From contig CM060841.1 of the NCBI GenBank assembly GCA_030762175.1, positions 8,735,501 to 8,799,500 on the forward strand: a stretch of DNA of 64,000 bases, in the 5' to 3' direction. This document shows, piece by piece, positions 56,002 to 64,000 of this stretch. The notes beneath the pieces were generated by a model. The model searched no databases. It had not been told where the DNA came from and saw only the letters and a list, made by a program, of their open reading frames with translations. How positions within the stretch are numbered: the first letter of the stretch is position 1; each line of letters opens with the position of its first letter. Source of the stretch: Metallyticus violacea (taxonomy: Eukaryota > Arthropoda > Insecta > Mantodea > Metallyticidae). Position numbers and translations under genes: made by a program.

Positions 56002-57127
56002 TGTTAATTTACATTACACAAGATACTGATATGTGCGTGTAAAAGTGACTGAATCTTTTCATTTTACCAATCGGAATGCTGTTAGAAGAAACACGACATA
56101 AGCAACCAGAGTGTACAGAAAAGGACATGCGCGAAAGTATTTATGAAAACAGAACTTGCAAGACATCCTTAATCTTTGTTAGTTATATCAGATCCATTAA
56201 TTTCGTGAATTTTATTTGTCATCCCTGACAGCGCCTACCACAAAATGTGAAAAGTCCGCCTAAAGAATCACAAGTAAGAAAGAATAAAGAGAGTATGAAG
56301 ATTACGAGATAGGAGGAGGAGGAAGAAAACGAGGAAAGGAAGAATGCACGCTTCAACCTTCTAGTTATAAATAATATTGAAAATGACTTATAATAAGCTA
56401 GTTTGCATAATTTGTCAAATTTTGGTGGATCGCCTTTATGTCAATATCAATATTGTCTATAATAAACATAATAATACAAATACAATTAAAATAAATTAGT
56501 AAAAAATAAAGAATAGTGTTCCCGGTAGATTAGACGAATGGTTCAATGTGCAATTGTTTGTAAAAACAAGGCCGATTCGTATTAAAGAATGAAAATAATA
56601 ATATTTTGTCTTCACAGCAAACGGCGACTTGGATACCCTTGACCTGCCGGTTATTTATCCGAGTGTATTGTATTACTTATACTAAATTGCGTCTTTATAT
56701 TAAGAGAATTTGCATTAATATGATCATTGTGTATCTTTTCATGATAATCCTTCAAGTAATTGGTAGGCGTTTAAAGCACATAAAAACACAAAAGCTTGTA
56801 TGGCTAACAGAGTAACTGGATTCGAAATACAAACAACCCATTGACAAACAGTGATGTTCATTATCACTTCATCAGCTTCCGGCATGGCAAAAGCGCCATT
56901 AATGAACTGAAATTAACATGTTAAACTCCCACTTAATGCGCGTTATTAAACAGTTTATGTAAATAAGAACGATCTATTGAAATTACAGAAAGAATTTCGT
57001 TCCTGTAGCAGAGAGTAACACACAACAGCTGATGAATAAAACCTTTTTGGAATGTGTTCCACGAGCATGAAGGTTATGTTGTGAGACACGTTGTTGCTCG
57101 AAGAGGATATCTTCATGATCATTTTAA
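56002..57127. other. Spacer between two inverted mariners
   Basis: No supported gene. A plus-strand frame at 56606-56815 is unrecognised. Confidence 0.45.
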
Positions 57128-57129
57128 TA

Positions 57130-58409
57130 CTAGGGTAGGTCCATCTGGCCTCGCCAATAAGAATTATCCGTTCACAAAACCCTTATCTGGTGTCATACCT
57201 TATCTGTTAAGTAAATAATTGAAGCTGTAACTTCCGCTCCCCTGTATTCAGCTGTTCAGATATAGTTGCATAAAGAAGGCTATGTGTAGAAGATTGTGAC
57301 ATGTTCAAAGTGGAGTTTCGAGCTGTTATTGAGTTCTTCACAAAAGAAAGACTTAATTCAAATGAAATTAAACAGCATTTCGACGGTATACTTGGGGGAA
57401 GCATCCCCTTTATATTCTGATGTAAAAGAATGAACCAAACGTTTTTGAATGGGTCGAGAAAGCATTGAAGACGAAGAACGTGCAAGTCGGCCCTTGGAGG
57501 TACTCACTCCTAAAAACATCGCTCTTGTGGAAGGAGAAATTATAGAAGACCGGCAGCTCAAAGTTACAGAAATAGCAGCAAGATTGTGCCTTTCTAAAAT
57601 AACAGTACTTTGAATTATTCATGAAAATTTAAACATGAATAAGGTTAGTGCAAGATGGGTGCCTAGACTTCTTTCCTCAGTCTAAAAGCAGCAACGAGTC
57701 ATCTATTGTCATGCATTTTTGGACCTCTGTCGTGGCAACGAGAGAGAAGTTCTGCAAACCATTGTTAACGGAGATAAAACTATGATCCTTTACCTTGTCC
57801 AGAAGAGAATCAATGGAGTGGCGTAAACCTGCGAAACACTCCCTCTAAAGGCCAAGGGTCACTGCGTCAACCAAAAAGATCATGGCCACAATCTTTTGGG
57901 ACTGTGAAGGAATACTCTTCGTTGACTCCAAGGAGAGGAACACTACAGTAAATGGGGAGTACTATGCGGCCTACTGCACAGACCGTAGTCTTACGTCAAA
58001 GAGAAAAGGACAGGAAAACTGAGTGGTGGTGTTCGCCTTCTTCACGACAACGCGCCTGTGCACGCAGCTCTTGTTGCAAAGGAAGCTGTGAAGAAATGTG
58101 TCTTCCAGGAGATAGACCATCCACCCTACAGCCCAGATATAGCTGTGAGTGACTATTTCCTCTACTCAAAACTCAAGAGGGACCTTCAAGCAACGAAATT
58201 TCAGTATAGTGAAGAAGTGATGGATGCTGTTTATGCCCCTTTTGCAGACAAGACTTCTGACTATTTTGGGGAGAGGGGGATTGAAATGTTAATTCAGAGA
58301 TGTGAGAATTTGTTGCAATAAAGGGTAACTATATTGAAAAGTGAAATACAGTATTTATCCTTATCATACCTAGATAATGGTTAGGCCGGAAACTTATGAA
58401 CCTTCCCAC
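57130..58409 (+). mobile_element. mariner element, family M3 (copy 2)
   Basis: Left terminus CTAGGGTAGGTCCATCTGG (57130). The reverse complement of the right end gives GTGGGAAGGTTCATAAGTTT, then CCGG. TA at 57128-57129 and 58410-58411. 1280 bp. Inner sequence AACCCTTATCTGGTGTCATA is shared with copy 1. Confidence 0.95.
57301..58321 (+). pseudogene. mariner M3 transposase pseudogene (copy 2)
   Basis: Starts at ATG 57301 (MFKVEFRAVIEFFTKERLNS) and ends LLQ then TAA at 58319-58321, about 340 codons, the normal mariner length. The frame shifts several times (for example near 57410, 57600, 57830, 57960). First catalytic Asp in VNGDKTMILY (57746-57775); second in LHDNAPVHAALVAK (58040-58083); third in YSPDIAVSDYFLYSKL (58125-58172). 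All three acids are present. The C-terminus reads FGERGIEMLIQRCENLLQ. Catalytic positions are therefore better preserved than in copy 1, but no continuous protein can be read. Confidence 0.93.
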
Positions 58410-58539
58410 TATTTAAATTATTTTTACTACAATAATTTTCAATTAAAAGTAACCATCTTAAAGTAAAAATAAGTAGTGTAACAAGCTGTTCCCATTCCAA
58501 AAAGTACCCAGTTTGAGTAAAATAATGGCATTTGATTGA

Positions 58540-58800
58540 TTGATAAATTTATTTACGGATGCTCTTTAACAGCTCAGGTCATCAGCGTCCCATTCAACTC
58601 AGGGCGTGAAACGGCCGATAAATTTTGCTCAGAGGCCTCTCTTTCAGGCTTGAGGTTCTTTATTGTGCCGTAAATGTACGACACGGGACCCACGGCTTTA
58701 CTTCCCTTCCGAAGGAAGCCATACTTAGGATTTTTACACCCGAAAAAATCCATCGGTCCTGGCCGGGTTCGAACCCGCGATCTTGAGTTTAGGAGGCAAG
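58540..58800 (-). mobile_element. SINE-B copy 5
   Basis: On the minus strand: ACTTGCCTCCTAAACTCAAG, then ATCGCGGGTTCGAACCCGGC (anticodon arm and box B), a body with CTTCCTTCGGAAGGGAAGTA and AGAGAGGCCTCTGAGCAAAA, ending TTAAAGAGCATCCGTAAATA. The head lacks box A. No certain target-site duplication. Confidence 0.93.
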
Positions 58801-58933
58801 TAATAACAGCATGATGGTATGACATTGTTACTGGTGACATGACGGATATTCTATTATGGCAAACTGCATTTTTTACAATAGTGCTTGTAATTGTAACTAT
58901 ATTGTATGTTTAGTTGTAGTAATGTTGTAGTAA

Positions 58934-59215
58934 TATGAATGAATAGTGCTTAACGCCCGTTTTTGCTACAGAGGCTCCACATGCGGTGGACACTGATGGA
59001 TACATGAAATGCTATATTGGGAAAGGATTTATTTTTAAGGAAGGAAACGTTCCAGGCCTAAGTTTAGGTTACCTCCCCTGTATTTGCCAGTTATGAAGAC
59101 TGAGGAAAACCTGGAAAAAACCTCAGTCAGGGAGGATGGTCCTGGCGGGATTCGAACCCCAGACCTCCCACTCACGAGTCCGTGATTTAACGACCTGGGC
59201 CACCCGTGGCGGTAG
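58934..59215 (-). mobile_element. SINE-A copy 8 with 10-bp TSD
   Basis: Minus-strand, full-length; head at the right (GGCCACCCGTGGCGGTA on plus). GTTGTAGTAA flanks it exactly at 58924-58933 and 59216-59225. Confidence 0.95.
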
Positions 59216-59225
59216 GTTGTAGTAA

Positions 59226-60649
59226 GACTCATTTCGTAGTAACAAATGATAACATAAAATCCACCCCTACTTTTTTAAATAATTGTCAAGTGAGTTCTAA
59301 AGAATAAAAATTCGATTTCCGGACTTAGGCAAAGGTAATAACATAAGCCTAAACGCTTTACTGTACTGTAGTACATTTATTTTTCATACTAAACTTAACA
59401 ACTGAAACGAAAAACTTCTAAACGATACTTAATGTGGTACAGTTTTCTTGAGAGATATTAGTGAAGCCTCACGAAACACAATAGAATAGTAACTGTTTCT
59501 TTTTCTGATGTACCTCATAAACGTTTTATATTTTCATAATATTGCAGATGACTGTTTTTCATGACATTATTTTCTCGCATTCATAGGATAGAAAACATCT
59601 ACCGTTGCTTATCAACGTTAATGCCTGCATTATATAACCCAAGAACTGTGGTGCATAAGGTCTAAGAATTATATTATATTTTCCCTGTAGCGTTGCAGTT
59701 AAATGTAAATATTCATTACATAATGCATATCAAAGTTAGAACTGAAATTTAGTTTAAAACGAAAACAGATTTGTTTTAAAACATTGATCGCTATTCTGTA
59801 TGTGGAGATTCACGCAAAGAGTACATACAATATTCTTTTATAAGTATATAATATATATATATTTTTTTCCGTATATGTTGCACAATACGTTCCGATAACC
59901 TCTCCGCAGCAGTGATAGGCTATTCAGCCTCGTGTTCGTAGACCTTCTTGAGCCACATTTCTCTAATTGCTTATTAGAAAACACGAACTTAATAGAGCCC
60001 ATAATACCGAGATCTTCTGTGGAGAAATTTTCCGAGTTCACTGTATATGCTTATGATAAAACGACATATTTAGTCGCCAGATATAACAAATCTTTTTTTT
60101 TTATTGTTACAGGTGAGTCCAGATGACAAAATAAAAGATTAAATGAACACCAGTTCTTCCCGAGGCAAGCAGATATGATTATTCGATTTCTGTTATAAGG
60201 TACGTGGCCTAGAATATGCTGAATTTTTTTCTAGTTATTTAAAATTTTATTAGTAATTAGTTCATATGTTTAAAAATAAAATTTATTTTCTGTTGTTATA
60301 AAAGATACGGTTCATAAATAAGCGTTACATACAATTCCTTGGCAATCGCTTATCATTTCTCTGGTACTGTACAGATGCTTGTAAGTTTCTTCCTAAAGGT
60401 TTCCAGAAATTATTATTTATTAATTATTCTTATTGTGCTTTACAGAATAACCAACCGTCTATCTACTATACGAAATATTCCTTGTTTATCCTTTATTAAT
60501 GTGAAATTTAAAATAGGTTGTGATAAATTTATTTTAACAGTTTAAGTCCTTACAAATTCTTTACATACATAAACGGTAATCCAATATAAAAAGTAAACAC
60601 TTGAAACTGTGATAAAACTAAAAACACACAATATTTCGAGCTAAGCTCT
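59226..60649. other. AT-rich non-coding stretch
   Basis: No supported gene; AT-repeat patch near 59843-59860. Confidence 0.4.
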
Positions 60650-60846
60650 TGTATGCGCTGTAAGACTGAAGTGGGCAGTACCTCTCATGGTGAGGCATTG
60701 GGGTTTTTAACGTTGGCAGGGCCGCCAACTATAACATAGCGTAGTTGCTTGGCAAACCCGGGGAAATTAGAGAAAGAGAGATTGAGGCCTGGTGGGGTCA
60801 GACTATTGCTGCCATCTCTCCATCTATCAGTGATATAGTGCTGGAA
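60650..60846 (+). repeat. Repeat D, direct copy, first half
   Basis: Blocks GCAGGGCCGCCAACTATAAC, GCTTGGCAAACCCGGGGAAA, TTAGAGAAAGAGAGATTG, ACTATTGCTGCCATCTCTC and ATCTATCAGTGATATAGTG match, in inverted orientation, 63035-63232. The second half of this copy appears to lie at 62164-62409, with 1.3 kb between. Confidence 0.85.
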
Positions 60847-60849
60847 TAA

Positions 60850-62160
60850 AACCCCCAATTATATAAGTATGGACACGCTTTGTGGCGGAATTTGCCGACA
60901 ACCGAGCTCCGTGATTGGTTCACCAGCATCAACCGCCATTTAGGGCCTGATGTCTGTGTGTTGTGCCATATGCTTACATGGGGAACATTTTTAAAACTTT
61001 ATTTCAATTTAGTTAATAAGTCTGGGTGTTGTGCATTTGGCTGTACAACTCAAGGAAAGAAAAACTTGATGTTATATCGCATTCAAGGTTTAATTTGCCA
61101 TGTAAACTGCATTCAAAATAAGTTTGTAATGTAATAAAATATTTGTCCACATGGTTACGTTGTATTTAGCACTGACTATTACTAAGTGTATTGTATTTAC
61201 AATATTACTACTGAATGACAGTACGCTCTGAGCTTGTTATCGAATACATTTGCCATAGCTTCCAAAAATTAAGTGAATGTATGTAATTTTTGAAGGTGTT
61301 TTGAATTTTCTTTACATAAAATTTGTTTGCCATAGTCATATAGTTCATTTGCAATGCTACCATTGCAGAAAAAATAATTTAAAATTAAACATACTCCTGT
61401 AAGATGCAAGTTCAACATTGGAAAAAAATAAATAGAAAATGCAACTTTATGGATTATGAATAGATTTAAGATTTCAGGCATATAATTTAGTTTATTTATC
61501 TCTTGATTTCACATACCAATTAAAAATATCAATTTCTGGTTGTCTTGGCCATTCTCATTGAACCAAAGCAAAAAAATGTTAAACCATATATAGGTTTTGT
61601 TCTAAATTGAATTTTTAGGGAGCCCTCTAAGCCCTACAATTCTTGTAATTCATTTATAACTGACAGGTTAGCTGTAGACCTTATACAGTTTATGTCAACA
61701 CTGATATAATAAATGCATTATAACAAATAATTTAAATAGTGGATAGCAAAATAAAATGAGAAATTCTTATTTTAATTTTCACGTATTAAAAGGATTAATT
61801 AATAAGGTCTACGTTTAATATTGCGATTTCTGTTTTAACTGATGACAACTTTTCCTCTGCCGGCAAATGATCCATCATTGGCCGCTGAGTTCGAATGCGG
61901 TACTACGCCAAAGTGCCGTAACTATAACTGACATTGTCTCAAAAGTGTGGCCTTTTCTGTCTAACATAGGCCTTTTAATGTAAAAAGAAGAACATGAGCA
62001 GACACAGAAGGCATCATTCAACAGTATAACACAAGTGTTATAGGAATTAACTGTATGACAATGGAGTAAAACGACAAAAATTTAACACGTAGTCTTATGG
62101 GAGTTAGAGACGGTTAGACCCAAAATGGAGCGTGTCCATACTTGTGTAATAGAGGGCTTA
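60850..62160. other. Sequence splitting repeat D
   Basis: About 1.3 kb that is absent from the inverted copy of repeat D at the equivalent point. A plus-strand frame at 60880-61134 includes SGCCAFGCTTQGKKNLMLYR near 61021-61080, which looks like the first part of a THAP zinc finger, but the later Cys and His are missing. The end of the frame may be a splice donor (AAGGTTTAA near 61086). The rest is AT-rich. Confidence 0.3.
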
Positions 62161-62163
62161 TGG

Positions 62164-62409
62164 TAGAAGATGGAGCGGCGACATCTATGAGAATAAGATA
62201 AAAGCAATTGTCGAAGGGTCTCTCAGTAAAATAGTAGTAGAAGATGGAGAGGCGACTTCTATGGGAACAGGAGAAAAGCAATTGCCAAAGGAAGCTTGGT
62301 CTGCATTAGCATGCTGTACTACAGGAAATAGGGAACACAATTTTTACTCAACGCATATGATTGTTCATTCTGATGGATACGACGGTTGACGTAAGACCAG
62401 TATAGAATG
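62164..62409 (+). repeat. Repeat D, direct copy, second half, with 74-bp duplication
   Basis: TAGAAGATGGAG at 62164 and again at 62238 mark a 74-base internal tandem duplication. After it come GAAAAGCAATTGCCAAAG and GGTTGACGTAAGACCAGTAT, matching 62891-63050 in inverted orientation. Confidence 0.85.
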
Positions 62410-62505
62410 CATGGATACCAGGCATCACCACGGCTTTGTTACTAGTCAGAAGTATCTTTAGGAATGTTGATTATCACTAGACCTCTTTTTCTATAACTGG
62501 TTCTT

Positions 62506-62726
62506 GAGTGAGTAGTAGTGTTTAACGCCCGTTTTTACTACTGAGGCACCACAGGCGGTGGACACTGGTGATACATGAAATGAAATGATATATTGGGAAA
62601 GGATTTTTTTTTTAAGGAAGGAAGCGTTCCAGGCCTAAGTTTAGGTACCTCCCCGGCATTTGCCAGTTATGAAGACTGAGGAAAACCTGGAAAAAACCCC
62701 AGTCAGGGAGGACGGTCCTGGCGGGA
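62506..62726 (-). mobile_element. SINE-A copy 9, 5' truncated with 13-bp TSD
   Basis: Minus-strand copy with intact 3' part (plus-strand GTGTTTAACGCCCGTTTTTA at the left) but ending at GGTCCTGGCGGGA, so box B and box A are absent. ATAACTGGTTCTT flanks it exactly at 62493-62505 and 62727-62739. Confidence 0.97.
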
Positions 62727-62887
62727 ATAACTGGTTCTTATCCAAGCAATCGCCCTGAATGTAAGACCTGTACATTGATATCCCCATACTCATCGTTTGT
62801 TTCTCCACCTGAAATTAGAGTTTAAATTTTACTCATTTTCCAACTGTGCCTCTACGTTGTGTATTTATTCAAGTATAAGTTTTGTTT

Positions 62888-63232
62888 AACATTCTATATT
62901 GGTCTTACGTCAACCATGGTTTCTATCACAATGAACAATCACAGGCGTTCAGTCACAACGTGTTTCCCACTGCATGCTAATCTTCGACAGTTGCTTTTCT
63001 CTTGTTCTCATAGATGCCGCCTTTCCATCTGCTACCACTATTTCACTGATAGATCGAGAGATGGCAGCAATAGTTTTACTTAAAGTCCGGACCCAGCCAG
63101 GCCGCAATTTCTCTCTCTAATTTTCCAAGTTTTGCCAACCAATTTCGCTGTGTTATAGTTGGCGGCCCTGTCAGCCACGTTGGAACTCCCAAAGCCTCAT
63201 CATGCTCACCTCAGTTCGCCTTTTATAGTGGA
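62888..63232 (-). repeat. Repeat D, inverted copy, uninterrupted
   Basis: On the minus strand it runs from GAGGTGAGCATGATGAGG through CAGGGCCGCCAACTATAACA, ATTGCTGCCATCTCTCGATC, GGAAAGGCGGCATCTATGAG to GTTGACGTAAGACCAATATA. A 42-codon minus-strand frame (TIAAISRSISEIVVADGKAA, then MRTREKQLSK) crosses it but has no known relative. Confidence 0.85.
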
Positions 63233-63234
63233 AC

Positions 63235-64000
63235 GTCTCAGTGCCGTTTATATATTTTATGTCTATAGAGGACTTTTTTATTATTCTATCCATAGAGTGT
63301 ATATATATATGAATTTCTTTTTCAAAACTGCAACATCACAAATGCTGCATTAAAGTTATTAAATATAACAATAAAATGTTTAATTTTATTTGGTTTAAGA
63401 TTAACACAACTAAAGAATTAAAATAAACATCAGCTGTATATAAAATATTACCACTGTAAGGATAAAATTCTTAAGTTACAGAGCAACATGTTATTATTTG
63501 AAATGTCATTTACAGATGAAACAAAAGTATGAAAGGATTCAGTTTATTAGCGGTTTCCATAGGAGTTCCATAGGAATTGCGGTTGTACCCATGAAACGAT
63601 TTTTGAACAAAGTCTTCAAATATCCATCCTACCTACTAGGTACCTAAAATAAAAATAAAATAATTTATATTATACATACATGCACTCACATTATATGTAT
63701 ATATCTGTTAACACTCTAGAGGTTACAATTTTGATTTTTTCTCAACTTAACTGGGCATATAACCATCTATTAACAAAGGATTCGTCGAGTTCGTTAATCA
63801 AAAAAATTGGACCATTAGGGGTGGAGCTTAACCTAAAGTTAAATTTAAAAATAAACAAATGAATAAAAATAACTCACCTATACAATTTTTGCTTTATTTT
63901 TCCTCAACGAAAACTCGGAATATTTCATTAAAATAAATTGATAAATGAGGGCAATCAAGCCATTAAGAATGTGAGTATAGCTGAAAACCGACATTTAAAG
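63235..64000. other. AT-rich non-coding stretch
   Basis: Nothing recognised. Confidence 0.4.

Overview
This is an AT-rich nuclear window from an animal, most probably an arthropod. The transposon mixture suggests this: several mariner families, elements with the DUF4817-type helix-turn-helix, jockey/CR1-, R1- and RTE-like LINEs, and tRNA-derived SINEs with box A and box B. I cannot name the species. No complete conventional protein-coding gene was recognised, so almost everything that can be annotated is decayed mobile DNA in non-coding sequence. The best candidate for host coding sequence is a 55-codon ATG frame at 36506-36673 that overlaps a splice-donor-like GTATGT. It is tentative.

Layout. 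1-5 kb: a pogo/Tigger-like HTH remnant split by a SINE (1.6-2.5 kb), a SINE-A copy (3.0-3.3 kb) and a 1.3-kb mariner (4.6-5.9 kb). 7-11 kb: a 54-bp tandem duplication, then three LINE pieces, two on the minus strand and one on the plus. 13.7-16.7 kb: an internally deleted mariner, a SINE-A copy and a scrambled mariner mosaic. 18.4-25.3 kb: three DUF4817-type elements, and between the second and third a region with LTR/leader-like repeats and a tRNA-Lys-like primer-binding site. 25.3-27.0 kb: an R1-like LINE with RNase H. 29-36 kb: a 52-bp minisatellite, an hAT-like transposase remnant, a LINE interrupted by a SINE, a second LINE 3' end and further SINEs. 36-50 kb: the candidate exon, two more DUF4817-type elements, SINEs of three families and a LINE 3' end with a (TAA)n tail. 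52.8-59.2 kb: a near-perfect 64-bp inverted repeat, an RTE-like LINE, and two mariners of one family in opposite orientation with intact TIRs and TA flanks. 60.6-63.2 kb: a repeat family present as an interrupted direct copy and an inverted copy, with a truncated SINE between them.

How the parts relate. The DNA transposons here all have broken or shortened transposases, so they would depend on transposase made elsewhere. Two DUF4817-type copies share the same internal deletion, which indicates that a deleted, non-autonomous form multiplied. The SINEs (families A, B and C) carry internal promoter-like boxes. Several have exact target-site duplications, which fits insertion by LINE machinery. 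Nested insertions give a relative order: SINE-B jumped into a DUF4817-type element, and SINE-A jumped into a LINE. All names are by eye from short protein motifs and shared nucleotide blocks; no database search was run.
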